From positions 9,773,984-9,837,983 of the forward strand of contig OY755048.1 of NCBI GenBank assembly GCA_963576565.1: a DNA stretch of 64,000 bases. Reading direction: 5' to 3'. This stretch comes from Aspidapion aeneum (Eukaryota; Arthropoda; Insecta; Coleoptera; Brentidae). Position numbers and translations under genes: made by a program. The notes below the pieces were generated by a model. The model saw only the letters and a list, made by a program, of their open reading frames with translations, did no database searches and was not told where the DNA came from. How positions within the stretch are numbered: position 1 is the stretch's first letter; each line of letters begins with the position of its first letter. Shown here in pieces: positions 1 to 10,842 of this stretch.

Positions 1-267
1 CAATTCGAAAAATGGTTAACCTCAAAACTTTTTTAATTTGTTTTTAAAATATAAAATGGTTCTGGCAGCGTATTATAACGAAAATGCCTGCAATAAATAG
101 TATCCTTTTGTGGAAAATAAATGTCCGATCAGAGAAGCTAATCAGCTATATTTTGCCTTTTTTATCATCTGAAAACTTTGGCATTTTTGTTAAACAAGTA
201 ATGTTTGAAAAACTTCTGATTTTTTTGCGATACATAAGTGGTTGATACAAAAATCTTAATTCGTTAC
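1..267 (-). other. Intron of Gat, cut by window edge
   Basis: This is the start of the intron that follows Gat exon 6 (donor CAG|GTAACG read on the minus strand). The remaining exons, expected to encode the last transmembrane helices and the C-terminal tail, lie beyond base 1. No coding signal is visible in it. Confidence 0.7.
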
Positions 268-3010
268 CTGTGAAATACAAGACAATCCAACCAAATAAGA
301 AATACCGCAGACAATCGCGATGAAGATTTCTTTTCTTCTTCTTAAAAGCCTCGGCCATTCGTCCACGATAGCAGTTATAAATCCTTCCATAGTGCAAAAC
401 TGAGAATCCAAACCAATAAGTAGAATCATAAAGAAAAATAGACAAGCCCAGATCGGAGAACCAGGTAGTTGTAGAACCGCCGATGGGTAGGCCAGAAAAG
501 CTAAACCAGGACCTATAAAGTAAGGAGATATAGGTAAAAAAATAGTCTTCAGGTAGATGTTCCATTCAAGCGTTTGATCGTTGAGCAAATTATGAATCTT
601 GAATGAATGGAATGAATTAATTACTAACCTGATTGAGCCACCTCGCTGACAGGTTTTTGTTGTTCATGTGCCATGAAACCAACCACCGAGAAGATAACGA
701 AACCAGCAAACATACTAGTACTGGAGTTGACTAAGCATACTATTAGGGCGTCACTAAAATCAACAAATAATAAGGATAAAGAGCAACTAAAGAAAACATC
801 AGACAAAAAGAAAAAAATAGTTTGGAAAAAGGTATATGGAATATATGTACTTTAAATGCTTACTGGTAAACATTGTTGGTGAATTTGTTGTAACTACCAA
901 GTGCTACTAGTGTTCCCAATCCCAAACCATATGAAAAGAAGATCTGAGTAACAGCGTCGATCCATACTTCGGCTTCTCTAAGCCTGGATAAGTTTGGCAT
1001 AATATAATATTTAATTCCTTCAAATGCTCCAGGTAAGGTAACACCACGAATGAGCAAAATTGTTAGTAATACATAAGGAAACAAAGCCGTAAAGTAAACG
1101 ACTTTTCCCGTCCATTTTACACCTTTCCAAATACAAAAGTAGCAAATGATCCAAACCAGCAGTAATGTACCAGCTAGTTCCCACCTTATCGATCCAACGT
1201 GCTCGATGCCGTCAGATATTTGCAGTGCCCTACGCCTGAAATAATAAATTTTAAGGATATTTTAATGCCCGAACATAAACCGACCCAAATTTATATTGCC
1301 AACGACAGCAAGATGTATTTATCTTGTGAGTGAAAAGGGCGCGTGGAACTGACAGAATTTTCCGGACCCTTTTAACCTTGGTTTTAATGAAAAATTACAT
1401 TGTGAAAGCTCTTTCAAACTTAGAAAAATATAAAGTTTGAAAAACTTTGTCCACTTAAAAGTACTGGCAATTTTTTTTATAAAAATAGAGATACTCTTTA
1501 AATTTAAACTTACTCCCAGAATTCCTTGACTGGGTCAGTTAGTTCATTGAGGGACATGTTAACTTTGTTTATTGAGCATACTGTGTTTAGGGTGTTGTTC
1601 AAATTGTATTGATCCCAACAAGTTAGGCCCCTTCGATCGTATGGGTTTACGCAATATTTTGTATTCCAATAGTTACTGCAAGTTCTCCATGGAACATCTA
1701 AAAGAAAACACAATGCATTATCATCATCATCAAATAACAAATGAACAGTCTTAATATAACGATTTCCTTACCTGATCTCATGGACATAAAGAAGTAAAAG
1801 ATAGCCCATGCCAAGATAACGATATAGTAAACATTCATCCAGCACGACATGACAGCCGCTGCATATCCAATTCCTAAAAAAGTTTTTTTTTAAATTTTAT
1901 CCGCAGTTCTGCTGTTAAGGCCCATTTTATTTCAATCTATGGTAATGCTGAATTTTCTATTCGGAGCGTCATAAACTGATAAAACATAAATGTAGCTCTG
2001 CCTTTTCTTAAAGCTTAATTTAATTCAATTTAAATTTTAATGAATTTGATGGCGCTCGATTTTGTAGCAATGACATTGTTTGCATAAGAGTTAATTTAAT
2101 TTTAAGAATAAAGTAGAAAAGCAAACCTGTTAACCTTATCTAAGGAAAACACATTTCTTTCCCAGGCTCTATATGCGCACTAAATAACAGTGGATAAAAG
2201 AAAGAATTGGGTTTGACGGAGAGGTGCAAAAGGTACAAAATTCACTAGAGTGTCTTCGAAAATATTGCTGACACGTTAATACAGTTTGCAATTTAACGTA
2301 ACGTCTCAATGTCCCCAGCAGGAACTCTATTTAAGTTACCGAAAACTTGCTCAATTTCATTTGCTTGAACGTAACGTGGCATTCCGGATTTTACTACTTT
2401 AACACTGATAAGGGTTTTTTTTTAACGGAAAAGCCGGGAGAAAACTATTGTTGGGTTTTAGAATTTCTATCTGGTAAAAAAATACAAAAATAAGATAAAA
2501 TTATAACTTCAGGAATTAGGAATATGTGTATTCAGACATTAATTTTAAACTTTCAAAGTATGTTTTTACAAGTTTGCTAATTGTTAGCAGCTGCACTTTT
2601 TAAGAAGACTTACCTTTAAATAGTGGAGCAATTTTAAAGACGCCAAGTCCACCAATGGTCATCATTTGCCCGAGGGCCAGTTCCATAAAAAACATAGGTA
2701 TCCCCGCCAAAATGAGCGTGATGAAATATGGCACCAAGAACGCACCTCCTCCGTTTTTATAGCATAAATATGGAAATCGCCAGACATTTCCTAAACCTAT
2801 GGCTAATCCTACTACGGATAAGATAAAGTCTAGTTTTGTTCCCCAAGAACCCCGCTCCGGTAAGTCACCTTGCTTATTTACTACTTGAACGATATTGACG
2901 GAATTGGCGATATTGGTGAGCGGGGGTAGTTCGATTTCTTCGGTTCGATTCATGTAAACTTGATTTTTTACACAGTCTGTATGAGATTCTGATTCTTTTT
3001 TGTTTGACAT
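268..3010 (-). CDS. Gat: Sodium- and chloride-dependent GABA transporter, 3' end off-window
   Basis: An SLC6-family plasma-membrane symporter that takes up GABA with Na+ and Cl-, clearing transmitter from synapses. Six exons join in frame: 3010-2614, 1873-1772, 1697-1514, 1235-864, 753-629 and 512-268 (1425 nt, 475 codons), all with GT-AG introns. The ATG at 3010 is preferred: the GTG upstream at 3031 is not an ATG and an in-frame TAA lies just before it. Exon 1 carries the TM1 signature [20 protein letters not shown] with Na+-binding residues. Exon 3 is the extracellular loop, with two cysteines and NNT and NMS glycosylation sites. Exon 4 has [20 protein letters not shown] and exon 5 has NSSTS, which contribute chloride and sodium ligands; exon 6 has GLDSQF. 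About 120 residues of a typical 600 are missing off the edge. The match to insect Gat is close throughout; a related SLC6 paralogue is the only alternative. Confidence 0.92.
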
Positions 3011-3549
3011 CTTGCCAAAATCAGTCACCACCGATTACTCAATGATCGGTTATGGATCGTCAGCTCATGTCATATCTGCAATTATAAATATTAACTTTGA
3101 ACCAAATGTGAGTGTTATAAATTAAAAGATAAATTTTGTTGTTGTTTCAGTAAAATCTTCTATGTGGTGACGAAAAATTTCCAAGTTTACCCAACATAGA
3201 AGATGATTTTCTTAGATTAAATAAATATTGGGTTATATTTATCTCATCGGAACAAATTTGATTTATTTCCATAGCGTTTAGATGTACGGTCGGCAGAAAA
3301 TATATCTTTTTTGAAAATTCTTTATAAATAGCAGAAATCGCTCGAAATTTAAGTTACGTTTGATGGGCATTACCTACTATATAAGTGTTAAAACGACAAT
3401 GCTAATTTTTTCGGAGGTTTCAATATAAAATTGAAAATCGCGTTTTCGTTCATTCTAGTTTTTAAATTATGCTTTTGGTTTTTATAATTACCCCTCTTTT
3501 ATTCTCTTATAGCCCATCGCACCCAAAAAAGCTAATTTCGTTGAAACTT
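3011..3549. other. 5' flank of Gat, no gene seen
   Basis: This stretch lies upstream of the Gat start codon. An acceptor-like TTGCAG read on the minus strand near 3080 may end a 5' UTR intron, but no upstream exon can be fixed. Bases 3529-3541 already resemble the end of the MITE that follows (CGCACCC followed by A-rich sequence). Confidence 0.4.
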
Positions 3550-3718
3550 AATGGGCGCACCCAGGGGGGGCTCGGGGCCTTAGATTTTTTTTTACATATT
3601 TTCCACATATTTCATGAAAAAACACAAAAATTAGCTTAAAATTCGACATCATGAGGCTTCGGGCCCCCCCACAAGAGGCCTCAGGCCCCCCCAGGACATA
3701 TTTTTGGGTGCGCTACTG
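3550..3718. mobile_element. hAT-like MITE, family 'GTGGCGCACCCAGG'
   Basis: The left end reads TGGGCGCACCCAGG and the right end is its inverse, ending GCGCTACTG. The body shares with copies near 44.2, 57.6, 59.2 and 59.6 kb a stretch like TCATGAAATATGTGGAAAAT, here inverted, and G/C-rich runs around a 'gaggcctca' core. Flanks share GAAACT but the duplication is imperfect. It is non-coding and non-autonomous. Confidence 0.6.
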
Positions 3719-5273
3719 GAAACTGTAATTCTCAATTCAAATTTAAAAACTAAAACTCTATTTTGCTCGCTGATGTGATTCTCAAGTTATTTGTTATAAT
3801 TCATACACCTCCCCCTTACAAACCTCCCACCCTCACAAAAAACTAATAGTCTTATCCAGGGATTCCAATTTGGTAAGAATTGTTTTTGAGTTATTGTGTT
3901 ACAGACTAACAGAAATAGTGACATAATTAAAAAATTGGGTAATGGTCTCCTTTCACCGAAATTATCATTTGAAAAATGGTTAAAAATACAATCGCATCTG
4001 CCCTTAAAAAGATAATTTAGTCTTATGTTACGTAGGCGTCTATGCAAACATATGAACAGAACATTATCTAGGGCATTATTTTTATTACTGTCTAACTGGC
4101 TATATCCGCTTAAAGATCGCGTATTTGATTTCGTCATTTAGACATTAGTTGCCATATGATTATCTAGTTTTTCATTCACAAAAAAAATATATATATTTAT
4201 TAATTAGGCTCTTGTCAAATTAAAGCTCATCTGCATCCCTTAAAATTTAAAACTCAAAAAGAAAATACTTAGTAAAAATCTAACAGCTTTTGCTTTTTGA
4301 ATGACCCTTTGAGTTCCACCCGCTACAAAAATATATTTTTTAAAAATTCTAAAGCAGGAATTAAATATTTTGAAAATTTTGAAGTTATCTTTGTTTAAAA
4401 TACTCTCTCTAGCTGAAAAATAACTTTTGCAGGGTTTGTGTAGATATTTATTAAAAATTAATAAACCAAACATTTTTTAATTTTTTTTATAAATATCAAT
4501 ATTATGATTATGAAACAAAGAAAATTTAATTAATCATACAAATTTCCCAAAAATACAAATCAAACATTGTAAAATTTTTAACCAAAAAATCATAACGCCC
4601 GTCGCCATGGAAAGGCTCAATATCAAATATTTCAATAATTCTCTATACAGTTTTGCTTGGCGCTTTTCTTGGCGGCATTTAACTACATACATATACTTAT
4701 TTTTTTTTAATTAAAATAAATAATACATACCGAGACAAAATCACTAAACAAAAATGAAACAAAATTTCAGAGCGTAATTTATTTGCCTCTATCCGAGATT
4801 TGAAAAAATTCCCGCACTAAATGGCACTTAATAGGTTCTTTCCGCCTTCCGCTCAATCAGATTTGACAGCTCTTTATTGTGATATATTGCTATTGCACTT
4901 CCCCACCAGATTAAAAATGTGCTCGATATGGTTATTATAAACAATTTATCTGTTTCAATTGAAGTCTAACCTTAATTTTTGGGTGTTTTTCCGTTAATGG
5001 TTTCACACCTATCAGACAAACTTTAAGAAATAATAAGAATTATTTTTACCTTGAGCAGGATCTCAAGAAAGAAAATATCACAAATATTGCTAATAAATAA
5101 AATGATTTTACAAAATAACTTTTTTAACTTAAGTGCCAAAATTCCTGGTTTATTTAAGTTTTGCCCTTTTTGGAACTTTATCTCTTTTTAACACTCTTAC
5201 ATCTTTAAAAAACTAGTTTAAGAGTTATGAGTAATCAAGGAATTATAATTTTTCTAGTAAGTTAAACTAAATA
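3719..5273. other. AT-rich intergenic DNA, no gene seen
   Basis: Open frames here (for example 3787-4137 and 4240-4473, minus) lack recognisable domains and have the composition of random AT-rich sequence. No repeats beyond short homopolymers are evident. Confidence 0.5.
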
Positions 5274-5382
5274 CAGTAGCGTACCCAGGAATTTATCTTG
5301 GAGGGGCCGAGGCCCCATGAAAAAATCTTAGGCTTGGAAGGAAGGCGCGGGCCAAAAAGCCCCGCCTCTGGGTGCGCCCTTG
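5274..5382. mobile_element. hAT-like MITE copy, shortened
   Basis: It starts CAGTAGCGTACCCAGG and ends CTGGGTGCGCCCTTG, with the G/C-rich 'ggggccgaggcccc' core. It belongs to the same family as the 3550-3718 copy but is about 50 bp shorter. Flanks ACTAAATA and GCTAAACA agree at 6 of 8 positions, as expected for an old 8-bp duplication. Confidence 0.55.
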
Positions 5383-6548
5383 CTAAACATTGTGTTTGTT
5401 TTTTTTTTTAAGATTTTTTACATACAAACATATAATTCTAATTAATTGATTTCCGCCTTTAGTAAAAATATCAAAACATAAATTACCTGAAAGTCTCTTT
5501 GAAAAAAACTTTTAAAAAATTGTTTAATAATGTTTTGAAACAAAAACAAAACTTCATTTCAAAAACAAATTTTGAAAATTTTAGTAGTTAATTTAAAAAC
5601 TATAAAATACATATATGTACATATATTATAATATTCATTCGAGGTTCATATTCTAAAAGTCGGTTTAAAAAAAAATAAAAGTTACTTCATAATAGTAAAG
5701 TTAATTATTTATTCCCGCTATTCCTTACTATGTAACAATAAAAAGTCTAAGGCTTAGACTCATCAATGAACGGGATTCAACACGTAGTACTACTAACGTA
5801 AAGGAATTTAACTAAATATAATTAACTATAATTTTCCTAAGGAGGAACATTTTATATAAAGAATATGTACACAGCTCTAAAACTGTACAATTTCATATAT
5901 AGAGTTGAAATTGGAAACTTGTTCTTCCCACAAAAAAGTAATAAAGTATCCATTTTCTCCATATTGACAAATTTTTATCCCGTATTTTAAAGTTTTGTTT
6001 GGCTAATAACATACTATAAATATACAATCTGGAGTTGTTTAAAAACTTACACGACATCAGGACACAAAAACGTTCCCTTGTTGGGCACAGTGTTTCCACA
6101 AAAAAATCCGAATTGATACAGGTAGAATATGGAAGGGCAGCACTATCCACGCGTATACTTGCTACAGACGTAGCAAGAGGACTAAAATTGACGCTTTACG
6201 TTTTGCGCCCTTTTCAGTATATACCGAACGGGCCTGGCGCGAACCAACTTTGATATAAACCTCCTGCCACCGCCTGCGTAAGGATCACTGAATAAATAAA
6301 TATATTTACTATCTGGCACAATAACTGCTCTCCTGCATGCCCAAATGTCAAATTACCCAAAAATATGTCATGTAGGTGGGGGTCGCAAGAATCCTTACGA
6401 AGCACTAGTCAACCAATTTTCAAAACGCCAATTTCCAGTCTATCTGCAAATTATTCCAGCCCATCCCGAAAAACCTTCATGTCAAAAAAAACTCTTTGGG
6501 TCAAAATACCTGTCCTTTGGGTCAAATACCATCGTGACTACAGTGCAT
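5383..6548. other. Intergenic DNA, no gene recognised
   Basis: Mostly AT-rich. From about 6050 to 6470 the base composition is more balanced and three short overlapping frames occur (up to 85 codons), but none shows a known motif, a splice-supported extension or a plausible protein. It may be the edge of an older unrecognised repeat next to the tandem array. Confidence 0.4.
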
Positions 6549-8745
6549 AAATGAAAAAGAATGGTCTTCTTTTTTCATGACTCTCTCACTATATGTTCTT
6601 ATGCCCTGAGGAAAAGAAAACTACAATCAAAAACCATAAAATAACAAGGATTACAGATGCCCAAAGAATTCAATAATGTTTCAAACATCAAGAGACCGGT
6701 CTTTTTCAAAGCCCTTATTTTCTGCTATTTGTTTCCTTACAATACATTATTTCCAGTTGTTCTTCTCATTATGTGTCTAAAATATTTCAAGTTGCATACT
6801 TTTGGACTTGGAGAGTTTTAGTAGAAGAAAACGCCATTGATGATTAGACAAATCTATTTAGCAACTTAAAGCTTGTGAATAAGAATGGATGCGTTTTAAT
6901 ATATTTTTCTTTCTTTTTCAAAGCCTAAATGAGCGTCAAATAGGTACAGATACTTGAGAACAACGAGATATTATTTTTAAGGACCTTCACTACTCTTATG
7001 CCTATGTTTATTTTCATTTGTGTTTCTCATTAAGCGTCCAACATAATTCAGGATGGATAGTTTTTGACTTAAAAAGTTTTAGTAACAGAAATCACCATTT
7101 CCAAATACCATCGTGACTAAAGTGCATAAATGAAAAAGAATGGTCTTCTTTTTTTATGACGTTTTTTCCTTGTGGTGGTTTCTCTCTCACCATATGTTTT
7201 TATGCCCTGAGGAAAAGCAAACCACAATCAAAAACCATAAAATAACAAGGATTACAGATGCCCAAATATAAGAAATTGCTATTTACGATTAGACAAATCC
7301 ATTTAGCAATTTAAAGCTTACCTTTACCTTCCTCTCTAGGAGGTTAATTACACAGTTTGTTTATTTCCATTTGTGTTTCTTATGATATCTCCAACATATT
7401 GCAGATTGGATATTTTTTGACTTTTACTAAAACAAAACGCCATTGATGATTAGACAAATCTATGTATCAATTTAAAGCTTGTGACTAACTACTTTTTAAG
7501 AGCTTAATTGGATGTTAAATAGTTACAGTTCCTTAAGAGCAACGACAGATCATTTTTAAGGACCTTCACTACTCTTATGCTTGGTTTATTTTCATTTGTG
7601 TTTCAAATTATGTCTCCATCATATTTCAGATTGGATATTTTTTGACTTGGAGAGTTTTAGTAAAACAAAACGCCATTGATGATTAGACAAATCTGTTTAT
7701 CAATTGAAAGCTTGTGACTGAAAATAGATGCATATTTACTATATTTACCTTTCTTTACAGTTCCTTAAAAGCAACGACAGATCATTTTTAAGGACCTTCA
7801 CTACTCTTATGCTTGGTTTATTTTTATTTGTGTTTCATATTATGTGTCCAATATATTTCAGGTTGGATATTTTATGACTTGGAGAGTTTTAGTAAAACAA
7901 AATGCCATTGATGATTAGACAAATCTATTTATCAAATTAAAGCTTGTGACTAAGAATAGATGCATATTTACTATATTTACCTTTCTTTTTAACAGCTTAA
8001 TTAGATGTCAAATAGTTACAGTTCCTTAAGAGCCACGACAGATCATTTTTAAGGACCTTCACTACTCTTATGCTTGGTTTATTTTCATTTGTGTTTCATA
8101 TTATTTTTCCAACATATTTCAAGTTGGATATTTTATGACTTGGAGAGTTTTAGTAAAACAAAATGTCATTGATGATTAGACAAATCTATTTATCAATTTA
8201 AAGCTGGTGACTAAGAATAGATGCGTATTTACTATATTTACCTTTCTTTTTAAGAGCTTAATTGGATGTCAAATAGTTACAATTCCTTAAGAGCAACGAC
8301 AGATCATTTTTAAGGACCTTCACTACTCTTATGCTTGGTTTATTTCCATTTGTATTTCTTATTATGTGTCCAATATATTTCAGATTGGATATTTTTTGCC
8401 TTGACTAAGAATAGATGCATATTTACTATATTTACCTGTCGTTTTAAGAGCCTAATTGCATGTCAAATAGTTCCAGTTCTTTAAGAGCAACGACAGATCA
8501 TTTTTAAGGACCTTGACGACTCTTATGCTTTGTTACGGATAAGAAAATTTTTGACTGGGAGAGTTTTAGTAACACAAAACGCCTCTGATGATAAGAAAAA
8601 TCTATTTAGCAATTTAAAGCTTGTGACTAAGAATAGATGCGTATTTAATATATTTACCTTTCTTTTAAGAACTTGGATGTTAAATAGATCCTGTTCTTTA
8701 AGAGCAACGGCGGATCATTTTCAAGGACCTTTGAAACTCTTATGC
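6549..8745. repeat. Tandem array of 230-260-bp degenerate units
   Basis: The phrase GATGATTAGACAAATCTATT recurs at about 7445, 7678, 7910, 8171 and, mutated, 8586, giving spacings of 233, 232 and 261 bases; partial units precede it from 6549. Each unit also holds 'cgacagatcatttttaaggacc', 'cactactcttatgcttggttta' and 'tggagagttttagtaa'. Units differ by substitutions and internal deletions, so the array is old and not recently homogenised. A distinct shared segment (AATGAAAAAGAATGGTCTTC) occurs at 6549 and 7130. Nothing coding is seen; an ORF at 8530-8871 is a by-product. Confidence 0.8.
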
Positions 8746-9417
8746 CTTGCATTAACAGTGTTGTCTTACAAGATTTACGAAAAAAAAAAGAAAACATCAA
8801 CAAAAACATTCCGTTTATTTACTATGCATGGCAGTAATAATACCTACTTAATAAAAAAAACTTTTTCCTAAAAAATGTGACCACATATTTTTTTAAAAAT
8901 AATTTTTGCCTCTAGTTATTTATTATTATTGCTCTTATTATAATACTCTACCAAATCTGATATTTTCCTATATTTTATCTTCCTCTTTTACTCAATATTG
9001 TGACTAATATCGTTTATATCTTGTATATGAGAGCTTAAAAATTTTGCCGGTGTGTTACAAAAGCAACAACAAAAGCTTAAGCAGAAGATGACCTTGTTAC
9101 ATCAAAAATTCAATTATCGAGGCGTGTATCTTTGAAAAATCCGGCAAAAGCCACCCCAGTCAATAAAATTCGGTCTTAAATTTTCCCCCCTAATCGCTCT
9201 CGTGACCTAGATTCAGACGGAGTCTGTTCTTCTTCCCCGTTTGCGGCTAAAACCGGAGCAAAAACCCAAAAAGGAACAAATTATCTTTTGAATTACAGTA
9301 AAACGTTTTTTATGTCTCCTTTCTTAAGGCTTAAAACGGAATTTAAGCTCTCCTTTTTCTAGGAAACTATATCAGTTAACGAGAGTGCAAGTATAGTGGT
9401 GGGGACACATAGAGCTG
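8746..9417. other. Intergenic DNA, nothing recognised
   Basis: AT-rich sequence with a somewhat more balanced patch at 9120-9280. No open frame with recognisable protein features, no tRNA-like fold and no clear repeat. Confidence 0.4.
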
Positions 9418-9925
9418 TCAGGTACTTCAAGTACAGTACTTGAAATTGTACTATAAGTAGTACTAGAAGTACTTTTAACAATGTACGAATGAATACTTGA
9501 TTTTGTCACTTCAAGTACATTATAAGAACTTCAAGTACAGTCAGTATACTTCCAGTACATTCAACGTACTTCAAGTACATTCAAATTACTTTAAGGACAT
9601 TCGAAGTACTTCAAGTACATTAAAATTACTTTAAGTACAATAAAATTTTCTTGAAGTACAATGTAGATATAGGTGAGATATAACTTTAATACTTCGAAGA
9701 GAAGTGGTAACCTCAGGGTTGCCACCTATCCGGTTTTTTTATAAACTTGGCAGAGCAATCCGGTATTTTAGCAACCTTGATAGGTACGTCTTAATTATTT
9801 AGGTACACACTGATCCAAAGAATACCTATAGGCTTAATTATTTGCACGCACTTTCTTTATTTCGTGGAACGTGAAATTCAAATTCAGTGTGAGAAACTAC
9901 TACAGCAGTCATGCCATCTATTGAG
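9418..9925 (+). repeat. Dispersed repeat with ACTTCAAGTACATT minisatellite, copy A
   Basis: The first half is about 240 bases of imperfect ACTTCAAGTACATT units. The second half is unique sequence including CAGGGTTGCCACCTATCCGG and a segment ending CCATCTATT. An inverted second copy lies at 53797-54362 and has the same order of parts, so this is a mobile or recombining unit rather than a local satellite. A minisatellite-only relative lies near 20850-21010. No coding capacity; the superfamily is not assigned. Confidence 0.7.
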
Positions 9926-10149
9926 GGGTGTCGGTAGTGCAGGTATATTGCATTTGCAGCTCGATGTTTGGGGATCCACCTAGTCGCCTTGCAGCAGACG
10001 TAATTTCTACGTTTGATGGAGGTTGGTTTAAAGAACCCGAAAATTTATTTAGTCTGACTAGATACACCTCAAAGAATTCCTTGGATATTTAAGTTTGTAA
10101 TTTATTTTAGTTTTTAAGCAGTTTTGAGGGCTATTATAAAAATAGTACT
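9926..10149. other. Flank of the first BEL element
   Basis: Unremarkable host DNA ending in GTACT (10145-10149), the left copy of the target-site duplication of the adjacent LTR element. Confidence 0.6.
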
Positions 10150-10631
10150 TGTTGACGTTTTGAGGTTGGTAGAGCAGCGGGACTGTAAGCGCTGGCCGTT
10201 TTATAAAATCTGGGTGCAAAAATCCTTAAAAGGACGATGTAAAAATACTAATTTCTCCGAGCCACACAAAGACAATATAGAGGATTGGCACTCACCCTTT
10301 CAGCTGTTTCCGTCGTCCAGAGGAGCTCCTCTCGCTGGCCCAGTCGTTGCAGTCGATCCACACTAGAATCACTTGTTTGTGTAATGGTTTAGTTTGATTT
10401 TCTAAGAATGTTATTGGATTTTTTGGTTAATAGAATTTATCACCATGCTGCGTGGTGATCTCGATAGAATACGACAGACGAATCTTTTTTGGTTACGCCT
10501 TTTTGCGCAGATTCATTTTTCGTAGATGGCGCTGGCGTTTTGCTTGTGCCAATCAAATTGAAATTGTGTGGGTTTTCCGAATACGGGAATTTGGCGCAAA
10601 ATTTGAATTTAAAATTAAAGTTGCACGAACA
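10150..10631 (-). repeat. 3' LTR of BEL element 1
   Basis: 482 bp, same length as its partner at 16832-17313; the two apparently encode the same shadow peptides in all frames compared. It lies downstream of pol in the minus orientation. The small open frames inside the LTR are not genes. Confidence 0.93.
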
Positions 10632-10842
10632 TTTTCCGCCCACTTAAAACGAAGTTTTACATTGAGATTAAGTTGAATAAACAAATGGCTATACAAAAAA
10701 AATATAAGTTAATTCAAAACCTTAAAGGGTAGGTTATTAAAACCCGTTTTAGGTTTATAGATCAAAAAGAAAAAAATGGGAAAAAAAAATATATGTATAT
10801 TCTAGATAACGACACACGAAACAAAAGAAGTTGCTTGGGAGT

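Noticed and set aside
146..565. A 139-codon minus-strand frame over Gat exon 6
   Set aside because: It is an out-of-frame shadow of the transporter exon 268-512, whose own frame matches the GABA transporter family and the splice phases.
3787..4137. A 116-codon minus-strand frame
   Set aside because: No domain, no hydrophobic or repeat pattern of a real protein, and AT-rich composition as expected by chance.
8530..8871. A 113-codon plus-strand frame at the end of the 230-260-bp array
   Set aside because: Made of array sequence; the same blocks in other units are full of stops.
10124..10676. Open frames in the LTRs of BEL element 1 (also 16818-17388)
   Set aside because: They duplicate exactly in both LTRs because the LTRs are repeats; they are on the strand opposite to the element's genes and have no known counterpart.
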